DNA of 18,101 nucleotides from Acidobacteriota bacterium (GTDB lineage: Bacteria; Acidobacteriota; Polarisedimenticolia; QHYA01), in NCBI GenBank assembly GCA_003223995.1, contig QHYA01000022.1, positions 1-18,101 on the forward strand, written 5' to 3'. A program made the translations under genes and the position numbers. Positions 1 through 8,054 of this stretch are shown here, piece after piece (positions within the stretch are counted from its first letter, which is position 1; every line of letters starts with the position of its first letter). The notes below the pieces were generated by a model. The model saw only the letters and a program-made list of their open reading frames with translations, did not search any database and was not told the DNA's origin.

Positions 1-2
1 TG

Positions 3-1292
3 GCGCTGGTCCGGGAGACCCGCGACCTCGACGGGCTGCCCCACGGTGAGCTGGACCTGAACTTCCTCGGTGTCCCCGCGATGATCAACCCGCGCACTGT
101 CGCCCTGCGCAGCCTGACCCCAGGAGCCGAGCTGGCGGTCCTCGAGCAGAACTACGAGTTCGATCTGACAAGCCCCTCCAGGCTGCTGGAGAAGTACCTC
201 GGCCAGGAGCTGGAGCTCGTGGAGACCGACCAGAACCTCAACGACCGGACGACGCGCGCGACCTTGCTCTCGACCAACGGCGGGAATGTTTACCGCTCCG
301 GCGGGAAGATCCTCGTGGGACACCCCGGCCGGATCGTCCTGCCGAGCCTGCCAGAGGGGCTTTACAGCAAGCCCGCCCTCGTCTGGCGGCTGTCGAACTC
401 GGGCCCTTCGGCGCAGCAGATCGAGGCCTCGTACCTGACGGAAGGTCTGTCATGGTCCGCCGATTACGTAGCCGTCGCTGACCCCGGGACAACGCGGGCC
501 GACCTGACCGGCTGGGTCACGCTGGACAACCACTCGGGAGCTTCCTACCAGGCGGCCCTGCTCAAGCTCATCGCCGGCGAAGTGCAAAGGGTGACCCAGG
601 TCTTGCGGGAGATGGCGGTCCAGGAGGGAGCGGCGGCCGCGAGGCCCCCATCGTTCGCCGAGCAGCCCTTCTTCGAATACCACCTCTATACGCTCGACCG
701 CCGCACCGACATCCACGAGAACCAGACGAAACAGCTCCGCCTGCTCGAGGCGCACCGGATCCCGATCGTGAAGAAGCTGATGCTGGCGGGCGATGCGAGC
801 CAGTTCCGCGGCCGCTTCGGCACGATCGTCGAGAACCTTCCGGTCAGCGTCGTGGTCGAGATGCGGAACGCGAAGGAGGCGGGACTCGGCATCCCGCTGC
901 CGGCGGGCGTCGTCCGCCTCTACCAGCAGGACCGCGACGGCGCGCAGCAGTTCGCGGGGGAGGACAGGATCCAGCACACTCCCCGCGACGAGACCTTGAA
1001 GCTCCGCATGGGCTCCGCCTTCGATGTCGTCGCGGACCGGATCCAGACGGACTGGAGGAAGATCAATGTCCTTCCCTACGATGCCGAAGCGGCCTTCGAG
1101 ATCAGAATTCGCAACCACAAGGACTCCCCCGTGACGGTGCTGGTGCGCGAGGCGCTTCCCCACGCCGAGTGGAAGCTGCTGGAGCAGACCCCGGAGGGAA
1201 AGAAGGTGGACGCGCGGACACTGGAGTTCGAGGTGCCGGTTCCCGCCAACGGCAAGGCGACTGTCCGCTACAGGGTGGCCTTGAAGATGTGA
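3..1292 (+). CDS. DUF4139 domain-containing protein (5' end outside window)
   Basis: The reading frame is open to the left edge, and the residues encoded before the first ATG at 81 (VRETRDLDGLPHGELDLNFL) look like the usual start of this family, so the gene is cut by the window rather than beginning at 81. The visible part matches the DUF4139 fold. It has the segment SADYVAVADPGTTRADLTGW, then FFEYHLYTLDR, the GLGIPLPAGVVRLYQQDRDG strand region, and a C-terminal beta domain with FEIRIRNHKDSPVTV ending in TVRYRVALKM. No catalytic motif is visible and the family's function is unknown; related proteins are usually exported, but the signal peptide would lie off the left edge. It stops 156 bp before the next gene. 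The family call is confident; no role is proposed. Confidence 0.85.
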   Translation, partial: ALVRETRDLDGLPHGELDLNFLGVPAMINPRTVALRSLTPGAELAVLEQNYEFDLTSPSRLLEKYLGQELELVETDQNLNDRTTRATLLSTNGGNVYRSGGKILVGHPGRIVLPSLPEGLYSKPALVWRLSNSGPSAQQIEASYLTEGLSWSADYVAVADPGTTRADLTGWVTLDNHSGASYQAALLKLIAGEVQRVTQVLREMAVQEGAAAARPPSFAEQPFFEYHLYTLDRRTDIHENQTKQLRLLEAHRIPIVKKLMLAGDASQFRGRFGTIVENLPVSVVVEMRNAKEAGLGIPLPAGVVRLYQQDRDGAQQFAGEDRIQHTPRDETLKLRMGSAFDVVADRIQTDWRKINVLPYDAEAAFEIRIRNHKDSPVTVLVREALPHAEWKLLEQTPEGKKVDARTLEFEVPVPANGKATVRYRVALKM

Positions 1293-1436
1293 GGCGCTCG
1301 CTGGCCGTCTGGTCTCGTCTCGGGCGATCCCCCGCCGCAGCCGGCCGAAGGCCCCCGCCGCCCTGGATGGTTTTCGTCGGCGAAAGAATGAAACGGGTTA
1401 TCGACGGCTGGACTCGCGCCGGGCGGGCTCCGGTCG

Positions 1437-1448
1437 TATCATCTCCTC
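1437..1448 (+). promoter_or_regulatory. possible -10 element and leaderless start for the Uma2 gene
   Basis: TATCAT at 1437-1442 sits six bases before the GTG at 1449, and no purine-rich ribosome binding site lies between them. This is the spacing expected if transcription starts at or next to the start codon. No good -35 box is seen. The call rests on one hexamer and is inference. Confidence 0.3.
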
Positions 1449-2009
1449 GTGAACGAAACCGCTTCCGAGCGCCTGCTGACGGTCGAGGATCTCTACTCGC
1501 TGCCCGATGACGGCATCCTTTACGAGCTGCAATGCGGTTGTTTGCTGTCAGAACCCTTGCCGGGGGGACGTCACGGCAGAATCGCCGCACGGATCGTCAC
1601 CCTGCTGAGCGGCCACGTCGTGGCTCGACGGCTGGGGGTCGTCTATGCCAACGATACGGGCTACGTCCTGGCCCGTTCTCCCGACACCGTCCGGGGACCG
1701 GACGTTTCCTTCGTTTCACAATCTCGCTTCGAAGCGATCGGGGACGTGGCGACGGCCGTTCCCGGCCCCCCTGATCTCGCGGTCGAGGTGATCTCCCCGA
1801 GCAACAGCCCCAGTCAGATCCACGCCAAGGTGGCCGACTATCTCGCTGCGGGCACGAGGCTCGTCTGGGTCGTGGACCCCGAGCGGCGTCGCGTCACCAT
1901 CCACCGTTCTCTGCTGTCTCCGCGGCTTCTCGGGACCGCCGACACGCTCGATGGCGAGGATGTTCTGCCCGGTTTCTCCGTCAAGGTATCCGAGCTGTTC
2001 GAGATCTGA
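1449..2009 (+). CDS. Uma2 family endonuclease-like protein
   Basis: This 186-aa protein has the length and motif order of the Uma2 (DUF820) family, a PD-(D/E)XK nuclease-fold group often present in many copies in cyanobacteria, Chloroflexi, Deinococcus and Acidobacteria. Visible signatures are LTVEDLYSLPDDG near the N-terminus, YELQCG around residue 25 (usually YELINGE), RGPDVSFVS with Asp85, PDLAVEVISPSNS with Glu113, Lys127 in HAKVADYL, and RLVWVVDPERR. The D...E...K set is the expected metal-binding and catalytic core, so the nuclease site looks intact. GTG is chosen as start because the encoded N-terminus MNETASERLLTVEDL fits the family; there is no Shine-Dalgarno sequence. Its end converges on the tyrS end with 26 bp between. 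Substrate and biological role are unknown for the family. Confidence 0.85.
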   Translation: MNETASERLLTVEDLYSLPDDGILYELQCGCLLSEPLPGGRHGRIAARIVTLLSGHVVARRLGVVYANDTGYVLARSPDTVRGPDVSFVSQSRFEAIGDVATAVPGPPDLAVEVISPSNSPSQIHAKVADYLAAGTRLVWVVDPERRRVTIHRSLLSPRLLGTADTLDGEDVLPGFSVKVSELFEI

Positions 2010-2035
2010 GAGCGCTCGTATCCGCTCTCCGCAGC

Positions 2036-3145
2036 TCAGCCGATGATGACTCGCAGAAACCGGCGCTTGCCGAACTTGAGCAGGTGCACGGCGGGGCGGG
2101 AAGCGTCGAGGGTGGCCGGTTTCTCCTCCACGCGCGTCCCGTCCACGTCCAACCCTCCCTGGCGGATCGTGCGGAGGGCGTCGCTGGTCGACTTCACCAG
2201 GCCCGCGTCGACGAGCAGCCTGGGGAGCCAGATCGGCTCGGAGGAACAAGAACGGCGGATCTCGGGCAGCTCGGCCGGGACCTCGTGCTGGCTGAAGACC
2301 CTCCGCCACTCCTCTCCGGCCCGCTCGGCTTCCTCCGCTCCGTGGAAATCGGAGACGATGCGGCGAGCCAGCTCGGCTTTCATTTCCTTCGGATGGCGGC
2401 GGCCCGATGCCACCTCTTTTCCGAACCCCTCCACCTCCTCGGCGCTCAGCTCCGTCAGCAGCGCCCAGTAGCGCCACATCAGCTCGTCGGAGATCGACAT
2501 GAGCTTGCCGAACATCTCCAGGGGCGGCTCCTGGATCCCCACGTGATTGCCGAGGGACTTCGACATCTTCTCGACCCCATCGAGCCCCTCGAGCAGAGGC
2601 GTGGTCATCACGACCTGCGGTTCCAGGCCGTAGGCGGGCATCACGTCCCGACCGACGTTGAGATTGAAGAGCTGGTCGGTCCCTCCCAGCTCCACGTCGG
2701 CCTTCAGGTGAATGGAGTCGTAGGCCTGCGCGAGGGGATAGAGGAACTCATGCAGGGAGATCGGCTGGCCCGACTCGAAACGCTGGCGAAAATCGCGCCG
2801 TTCGAGCATCCGCGCGACGTTGTACTGCGCCGCCAGGAAGATCCAATCGGAAGAACGCAGCCCGTCCAGCCATTCGCTGTTGAACACGACCTGCGTCCTG
2901 GACGCGTCGAGGATCTTGAAGGCCTGCTCGGTGTACGTCCTGGCGTTCGCTTCGATCTCGCTCGTCGAGAGGGGGGGGCGCGTCTTCGAGCGCCCAGACG
3001 GATCGCCGATGCGTGCGGTGAAGTCCCCGATCACCAGGAAGCCCTCGTGCCCCATCTCCTGGAAAGCTCGCATCTTCCTCAGGACGACGGTGTGGCCCAG
3101 GTGGATGTCGGGGGCCGTCGGGTCGAGCCCGAGCTTGAGGCGCAA
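2036..3145 (-). CDS. tyrS: tyrosyl-tRNA synthetase, N-terminus missing
   Basis: This enzyme charges tRNA-Tyr with tyrosine. The class I motifs are present: HLGH at residues 15-18, the tyrosine-pocket segment QAYDS near 140, GGTDQLFNLNVGR, and KMSKS at 193-197. A C-terminal S4-like RNA-binding domain (about 300-369) ends FLRVIIG. The protein resembles the Thermus-type TyrS, but relatives have about 35 more residues before the RLKLGLDPTAPD segment. Here the only in-frame start is a TTG at 3145 directly on that segment. Upstream, the frame codes for GVAADPGPPGAQRRESRAS, which is not TyrS-like, and meets a stop at 3203-3205. Neither other frame supplies the missing helix. It is last in the purM-purN-radC-tyrS run, 97 bp after radC. 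Identity is certain; the start, and whether the gene is intact, are not. Confidence 0.85.
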   Translation of the reverse strand: MRLKLGLDPTAPDIHLGHTVVLRKMRAFQEMGHEGFLVIGDFTARIGDPSGRSKTRPPLSTSEIEANARTYTEQAFKILDASRTQVVFNSEWLDGLRSSDWIFLAAQYNVARMLERRDFRQRFESGQPISLHEFLYPLAQAYDSIHLKADVELGGTDQLFNLNVGRDVMPAYGLEPQVVMTTPLLEGLDGVEKMSKSLGNHVGIQEPPLEMFGKLMSISDELMWRYWALLTELSAEEVEGFGKEVASGRRHPKEMKAELARRIVSDFHGAEEAERAGEEWRRVFSQHEVPAELPEIRRSCSSEPIWLPRLLVDAGLVKSTSDALRTIRQGGLDVDGTRVEEKPATLDASRPAVHLLKFGKRRFLRVIIG

Positions 3146-3242
3146 CGACGCCCTGCTCTCCCGGCGCTGCGCGCCCGGGGGCCCAGGGTCGGCGGCGACT
3201 CCTCACCTTCGGCTGAGAGCATCCGGCGCGCTCGGCGCGGGA

Positions 3243-3950
3243 TTATAGCAACCCCTTCTCCTTGAGACTGACGAAGCCCCGAGCGCTGACGATCAGGTGA
3301 TCGTAGAGCTCGATTCCGATCAGCTCTCCGGCCCGCCGGACCGACCGGGTGAATTCCACATCGTCCACCGACGGCGTCAGCGATCCCGATGGATGGTTGT
3401 GAACGAGCACGAAGCCGAGCGCGAGGTGCTGGATCGCCGGGTAGAGGATCTCGCGGGGGTGGGTGCGCGTGGTGTTCAGCGAACCGATCGTGATCGTCTC
3501 CTTCGCGAGCAGGCGATTCTGAGCGTCGAGGTAGAGAGCGACAAGGTGCTCCTTGCGCGCGCGGCGCAGCTCGGGCACGAGGACGTGGGCATCCTGGGGG
3601 CGGGCCACCTTCGGAGGCTCCTCCTCGTCGGCCCGGCGCATCCGGCGCGACAGCTCGAAGATCGCCGCGAAGCGGCAAGCGAGAGCCGACCCGATGCCGG
3701 AAGTCTCCCGCCACTGGGCCAGCGTGAGGTTGGGCAGCCGCTCCAGGCCGTGGCGGCGGAGGATCTTCTCGGCCAGCCGCATCACCCCCTCCTGTCTCGT
3801 CCCGGATCCGATGATCAGGGCGAGAAGCTCGCCCGCGTTCAGCGCGGCCGCTCCGCGCCGGAGCATCTTCTCTCGGGGCCTGAGGGCGGGGGGAATCTCG
3901 ACGATTCGGGGGCAGTTCGACGGGCGTGGAGAGATCGCGGGTTCGGCCAT
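3243..3950 (-). CDS. radC: RadC family protein (JAB/MPN+ domain)
   Basis: The 235-aa product has the two-part RadC layout. Residues about 22-105 form a helix-hairpin-helix-like domain (REKMLRRGAAALNAGELLAL, then TSGIGSALACRFAAI). Residues about 115-235 form the JAMM metalloprotease-like domain with the signature HNHPSGSLTPSVDD (184-197), whose two His and an Asp should bind zinc. Length is normal and the C-terminus SARGFVSLKEKGLL is typical. The ATG at 3950 is preceded by an AAGGAGAAGG ribosome binding site. It lies 55 bp after purN and 97 bp before the tyrS start, consistent with co-transcription. The name 'DNA repair protein' is historical; no enzymatic activity is established for the family, so the role stays open. 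Confidence 0.93.
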   Translation of the reverse strand: MAEPAISPRPSNCPRIVEIPPALRPREKMLRRGAAALNAGELLALIIGSGTRQEGVMRLAEKILRRHGLERLPNLTLAQWRETSGIGSALACRFAAIFELSRRMRRADEEEPPKVARPQDAHVLVPELRRARKEHLVALYLDAQNRLLAKETITIGSLNTTRTHPREILYPAIQHLALGFVLVHNHPSGSLTPSVDDVEFTRSVRRAGELIGIELYDHLIVSARGFVSLKEKGLL

Positions 3951-4005
3951 CGGCCTTCTCCTTCGCGACCCCCGCTCTGGAAAGACTCGAAAAAAGGCCC
4001 CGAGC

Positions 4006-4644
4006 CTACTGGCCCGACGCGCCGTCGACCGAGACGAACACCCGCCGGCCGACCACCCTCAGGCGTCCCTCGAAGAAAAGCTTCACGGCCTCCGTGTAGG
4101 CCCGATGCTCCTGCTCGAGGATCCTCTCCGAGAACGTCTCTACCGTGTCTTCATCGAGCAATGGAACGCTGCACTGGAGGATGATCGGACCATGATCGAC
4201 CCGCTCGTCCACGAAGTGGATCGTGCAGCCGGAGAGGCGGACGCCGTAATCGAAAGCCTTTTCCTGGGCGTCGAGGCCCGGGAAGGCCGGCAGCAGGGAC
4301 GGGTGGACGTTCATCACCCGACCGCGCCACTCTCTCACGAACCACGGAGAGAGGATCCGCTTGTAACCCGCCAGGCAGATGAGATCGACCTTGCGGGCCG
4401 ACATGATCGCGTGGATCCGCTTGTCGTGCTCCTCGCGGCTGCGGCTGGCGCGGTGGTCGATGACCTGAGACTCGATCCGCCGCACCCGGGCCTTCTGCAG
4501 GCCAGGGGCGTCCGGCTCGTTCGAGACCACGATGCCGACTTCGGCCGGAAAGTCTTCCCTCTTGCAGGCGTCGGCGATGGCCTCCATGTTCGAGCCGCGC
4601 CCGCTGATCAGGATCCCGACCCGTCCTTTCGGCTTGTCCGACAT
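4006..4644 (-). CDS. purN: phosphoribosylglycinamide formyltransferase (GAR transformylase)
   Basis: PurN transfers the formyl group of 10-formyl-tetrahydrofolate to GAR, the third step of purine synthesis. The 212-aa protein is full length. It begins with the nucleotide-binding ILISGRGSNMEA loop, then has LICLAGYKRILSPWFV, the catalytic NVHPSLLPAFPG segment (Asn112, His114), and DHGPII with the catalytic Asp150. A Lys takes the place of the more usual Met in the GYMR motif. It is encoded 101 bp downstream of purM, and that gap contains no other gene, so the two are probably one transcript. This copy is undamaged, unlike its neighbour purM. The ATG at 4644 gives the standard N-terminus. Confidence 0.95.
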   Translation of the reverse strand: MSDKPKGRVGILISGRGSNMEAIADACKREDFPAEVGIVVSNEPDAPGLQKARVRRIESQVIDHRASRSREEHDKRIHAIMSARKVDLICLAGYKRILSPWFVREWRGRVMNVHPSLLPAFPGLDAQEKAFDYGVRLSGCTIHFVDERVDHGPIILQCSVPLLDEDTVETFSERILEQEHRAYTEAVKLFFEGRLRVVGRRVFVSVDGASGQ

Positions 4645-4745
4645 CTTATCGCGTCAAAATGAAGATCGGACCTATCCGAGGGCCCGGCGTATCAGCCGCA
4701 GGAAGCCACGTCGGCTGCATGGGCGCCATTGTGGGTGCTTTCTCA

Positions 4746-5673
4746 TCAGACGTATTCGACTCTCCGCGGCCCCGGGACGATCTCACCGATCCGGTAGCTG
4801 ATCTCCCCCCGGGAGGAGAGGTGCTTTTCGATCCGTGAGGCCGCTTCCGGCCCGGCCGCCACGATCATGCCCAGGCCCATGTTGAACGTGCGGTACATCT
4901 CCTCCTCGGCGACTGTTCCTTCCCTCTCGATCAGCCTGAAGATCGCCGGAACGGGCCAGCTTCCCCGCCCGACGCGGGCCGCGACCCCTTCCGGCAGGAT
5001 GCGCGGCAGGTTGTCCGTGATCCCTCCACCGGTGATGTGAGCCATCCCTCGAACCCACCCCGCCTCCACCGGCCCGGCAAGAAGATGATAGTAGGAGCGG
5101 TGCTCGGCGAGCAGCGCGTCTCCCAGGGTGGCGTTCAGCTCCGGGACGTATCCTGCCGTATCGAGGCCGAGCCGGTCGAAGAAGATCTTGCGGGCGAGGG
5201 AGTAACCGTTGGTGTGCAGGCCCGCCGAGGACAGACCGACAAGCACGTCGCCCGCAGCGACCCTCCGGGAGGCAGGGCCGCCGCGGCCGCCGATCATCCG
5301 GTCCCTTTCGACGATTCCGACGATCGTGCCGGCGAGGTCGTACTCCCCCTCGCGGTAAACCCCTGGCATCTCCGCAGTCTCTCCTCCGATCAGGGCGCAT
5401 TCGTGCGACCAGGTCCCTCCCGACGGTGTCGTACCGCCCGGCCTTCGCCGCTACTTTCATTTTCGTTCCAACCCCATCCACGCTCGCCACCAGGACCGGT
5501 TCGCGCCACGCCCCGGAGGGAAGTGCGAACATGCCCCCGAAGGTACCCAGCTCGGAAAGAACTCCCGGCGTCGTTGTCGAGCGGAGCAGCTCGGCGATCC
5601 TCCGGAGAGCCCGGTCCTGGGCGTCGATGTCGACTCCGGCGTCTCGGTATGTCAGGCCCTTGTGCGAGTCCAT
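4746..5673 (-). pseudogene. purM: AIR synthetase purM, internal deletion with frameshift
   Basis: PurM closes the imidazole ring of FGAM to give AIR using ATP. Two frames each carry part of it. From ATG 5673, residues 1-90 read TYRDAGVDIDAQDRA, LGTFGGMFALPSG, ASVDGVGTKMK and RYDTVGRDLVA. From about 5402 a different frame continues with ECALIGGETAEMPGVYREGE, DVLVGLSSAGLHTNGYSLAR, HITGGGITDNLPR and RTFNMGLGMI to the stop at 4746. Family members have about 43 residues between DLVA and CALIGG, including the conserved CVNDxLxxGAEPLFFLDY stretch; these are absent. So about 130 bp are gone and the frame changes. The two parts sum to about 308 residues against roughly 345 normally. The upstream promoter is good but there is no clear Shine-Dalgarno. 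It is either a broken gene or an assembly error; as written it cannot make active PurM. Confidence 0.85.
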
Positions 5674-5722
5674 CTGGCCGGGTTTACAGGGCGTGCATGG
5701 ATGAAGAAACGGATGCCTTTGC

Positions 5723-5752
5723 AGGATATCCCGCGCTTCCGGAGGGTGTCAA
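5723..5752 (-). promoter_or_regulatory. sigma70-type promoter for purM-purN-radC-tyrS
   Basis: On the minus strand a consensus -35 TTGACA (5752-5747) is followed after 18 bp by TATCCT (5728-5723). Transcription would begin near 5716, giving a leader of about 43 nt before the purM ATG at 5673. It points away from the DUF1326 promoter in the same 253-bp gap. No operator-like palindrome or riboswitch fold is seen. Confidence 0.55.
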
Positions 5753-5832
5753 GAAGCGACGTGAGCGACAGCTCGCGCCCCTGAGAAAGGGCGGCGGCGA
5801 GGAGCGGGTGCGGGTGTCGAGAGAGCCACGCC

Positions 5833-5862
5833 TTGAAACCGGAGCACCGGTTCGCTTAGGAT
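5833..5862 (+). promoter_or_regulatory. sigma70-type promoter for the DUF1326 gene
   Basis: TTGAAA at 5833-5838 and TAGGAT at 5857-5862 are separated by 18 bp on the plus strand. They lie about 65 bp before the ATG at 5927, whose ribosome binding site GGGAGGTG is at 5912-5919. This makes the 5674-5926 gap a divergent promoter region. Confidence 0.5.
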
Positions 5863-5926
5863 TCGTGGCGGGGTGGGTTTCTGCTGCCTCGGTTCCGAAC
5901 ATACGCTGAGAGGGAGGTGTCCTGTC

Positions 5927-6691
5927 ATGATCCGTAAGAGCATTCCGCTTCTCATCCTGATCCTGATCTGTGTGGCCACGCTGGCCGTGGCGGCTGCCCA
6001 GGGGTCGAGCAAGGGCAGCGCCGGGGCCGGGAAGCCGGCAGAGTGGTCGATCAACGCCAGCATCATCGAGGCCTGCAGTTGTCCCATGTTCTGCCAGTGC
6101 TATTTCAGCACTGAGCCGGCGGCGCATGCCGGACATGAAGGCCATGCGGGGGGCGAGCATTTCTGCAGGTTCAACAATGCCTTCCGCGTGAATCGGGGGC
6201 ATTACGGCGGAGTCAAACTGGACGGGGCGAAGTTCTGGGTGGCCGGCGATCTCGGGGGGGACTTCTCGAAGGGCCAGATGGACTGGGCGGTGGCGACATT
6301 CGACAGGTCCATGACCAAGGAGCAGCGCGATGCGGTGGGCGCGATCCTGGCACACGTGTATCCGGCCAAGTGGAACTCGTTCACGACGGCCGAGGGGGCC
6401 ATCGAATGGACGCCGGGCAAGGAATCCGCCCACGCGCTTCTCGACGGCGGGAAGACGGCCGAGGTCAAGCTCAAGAAGTTTCCGGGGATGACCTCCGAAC
6501 CGGTCGTCATCAAGAACTTGAAATACTGGGGAGTGCCGCGAAATGACGGGTTCGTCCTGATGCCCAACGAGGTGGAGGCCTACCGGGCCGGTGACAAGCC
6601 GTTCGAGTTCAAGGGGACCAATGGGTTCATGATCACCTTGGACATGAATTCCAGCGACGTGGCCTCCGCCGAGGCCCCCAAGGCCTACTGA
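5927..6691 (+). CDS. exported DUF1326 domain protein with His-rich insert
   Basis: The 254-aa product begins with a clear signal peptide (IRKSIPLLILILICVATLAV, cleavage probably after AAA near residue 24), so it should act outside the cytoplasm. The mature part matches DUF1326: CSCPMFCQC (Cys50, 52, 56, 58), a fifth Cys80 in HFCRFNNAF, the DLGGDFSKGQMDW segment and a C-terminal beta region with KYWGVPRNDGFVLMP. Between the Cys cluster and Cys80 sits a His-rich stretch, HAGHEGHAGGEH, so metal binding, perhaps copper, is plausible but unproven. The start at 5927 is preferred over the upstream in-frame codon at 5873 because of the GGGAGGTG ribosome binding site and because it gives the signal peptide. 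It is the only plus-strand gene inside the purine region, is transcribed divergently from purM, and converges on purF. Confidence 0.85.
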   Translation: MIRKSIPLLILILICVATLAVAAAQGSSKGSAGAGKPAEWSINASIIEACSCPMFCQCYFSTEPAAHAGHEGHAGGEHFCRFNNAFRVNRGHYGGVKLDGAKFWVAGDLGGDFSKGQMDWAVATFDRSMTKEQRDAVGAILAHVYPAKWNSFTTAEGAIEWTPGKESAHALLDGGKTAEVKLKKFPGMTSEPVVIKNLKYWGVPRNDGFVLMPNEVEAYRAGDKPFEFKGTNGFMITLDMNSSDVASAEAPKAY

Positions 6692-6721
6692 TCCTCGACA
6701 TCCTCTCCTGGGGCGCAGAGA

Positions 6722-6742
6722 GCGCCGGCAACCGTCCGGCGC
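6722..6742. terminator. GC-rich hairpin between convergent genes
   Basis: GCGCCGG (6722-6728) and CCGGCGC (6736-6742) form a perfect 7-bp stem around a 7-nt loop. It lies in the 111-bp gap where the DUF1326 gene and purF end towards each other. There is no T-run on either side, so it may be a weak or factor-assisted bidirectional terminator. Confidence 0.35.
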
Positions 6743-6802
6743 GCCGTCGCCGCATGACTATCGTAGAGCCGTGCCGCGCCGGGGAGGATCGCGGGCGGGG
6801 CT

Positions 6803-8027
6803 CTACCCGCGGGGCTTGTCGAACAGCTTCAACTGCGAGAGGTCCTCGGCCTCGACGGGGACCGGATAGTCGTTCGTGTAGCAGGCCGTGCAGAATCCCT
6901 CTCCGCCTCCGACGGCCCTTCTCAGGCCGCCAAGCGACAGGTACTCGAGGCTGGTTGCCTGGATGTGGCGGCGGATCTGCTCGACGGAGTGGTTCGCGGC
7001 GATCAGCTCGTTGCGGTCGGGCGTGTCCACGCCGTAGTAGCAGGGTCCGATCGTGGGAGGGCAGGAGATGCGGACGTGGACCTCCGATGAAGGTCCGTCC
7101 GACGTAGTGGTTGCGGATGAGGCCGAACTCGAAGGGGATGCCTGACTTCTCCGAGTATCCGATCGCCGCGCTGACTCCCGAATCCGGAACCGGAACGACG
7201 ATGTCCGCCTCCGCGGGGTGCTCCACGGCCAGCTCGGCCCCCATCCTCTTCCGGACCAGGCTGACCGGCTGGCCGAACAGGCGGGAGTCCGGCCGGGCGA
7301 AATAGACGAACTCGAAGATGCATCGGTTCACCGCGGCGGGTGGAAAGGGATGGTACGACCGCATCCCCCGGCGGTCCGCGACCAGGAGCTCCCCAGGCTC
7401 GATGTCGCGGACGAACTCCGCCCCGATCAGGTCGAAGGCGCAGGTCTCCGAAGCGAAGCAGTTCGCCCCGTCCAGCCTGCCCATCGACAGCGGGCGGAAG
7501 CCCCTGGGATCGCGGGCGGCGATCAGCTTGTCGCGGGTGATGAGAGCGATGGAGAACGCCCCTTCCACCTGCTTGAGCGCGTCCACAAGTCCGTCCTCGG
7601 TGGAGGTGAACACCGAACGCGCGATGAGGTGCACGAAGACCTCCGTGTCCGAGGAGGATCGGAAGATCGAGCCCTCGTTCTCCAGCTGGCGGCGCAGCCT
7701 GCCGGCGTTCGTCAGGTTGCCGTTGTGGGCAATGGCGATTTCTCCGGAGTGATAGCTGATCCTGAAGGGCTGCGCGTTGGCGAGGTCGGAGGTGCCGGCC
7801 GTGGAGTAACGCACGTGCCCGATGGCAGCGTCGCCTGGCAGCCGCTTGAGGACCTCCTCTGGGAACACGTCGGCCACCTGGCCCATGTCGCGGGCGTTAT
7901 GAAGCCCGACGGAGTCGCTCGAGACGATCCCGGCCGATTCCTGCCCCCGGTGCTGGAGCGCGTAGAGGCCCAGATACGTCATGTTCGCCGCCTCGCGGTG
8001 GCCGATGATGCCGAAAATTCCGCACAT
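6803..8027 (-). pseudogene. purF: amidophosphoribosyltransferase purF, internal deletion with frameshift
   Basis: PurF makes phosphoribosylamine from PRPP and glutamine, the first committed purine step. From ATG 8027 the N-terminal glutaminase domain is perfect (nucleophile Cys2 in MCGIFG, YALQHRGQESAG, GHVRYSTAG, HNGNL), followed by NRCIFEFVYFARPDS with the Fe-S ligand-like Cys236, and NHYVGRTFI to residue 314. At 7082-7086 the frame changes and resumes as EVHVRISCPPTIGPCYYG, ELIAANHSVEQIRR, LEYLSLGGL and FCTACYTNDYPV (further cluster Cys), ending at 6803. About 53 residues are missing between the parts, including the PRPP-binding VVxxDDSIVRGTT loop. The original frame runs on meaninglessly to 6633, into the DUF1326 gene. 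It is the Bacillus-type, Fe-S-containing enzyme without a propeptide. It lies 27 bp after purL. Confidence 0.85.
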
Positions 8028-8054
8028 TTTCGGGGGTCCCCGATAATTATAACT

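Noticed and set aside
2971..2978. Run of eight G as a possible frameshift site in tyrS
   Set aside because: The tyrS frame is continuous and family-like on both sides (GRSKTRPPLST).
2084..3265. Plus-strand open frame of about 390 codons opposite tyrS
   Set aside because: It mirrors tyrS codons, has no recognisable motif, and the tyrS reading contains HLGH and KMSKS.
5037..5909. Plus-strand open frame opposite purM
   Set aside because: It is antisense to recognised PurM motifs and has no motif of its own.
6633..7078. Continuation of the purF start frame beyond the scar, overlapping the DUF1326 gene
   Set aside because: Residues after the junction are Arg/Pro-rich and unrelated to PurF; the true C-terminus is in another frame ending at 6803.
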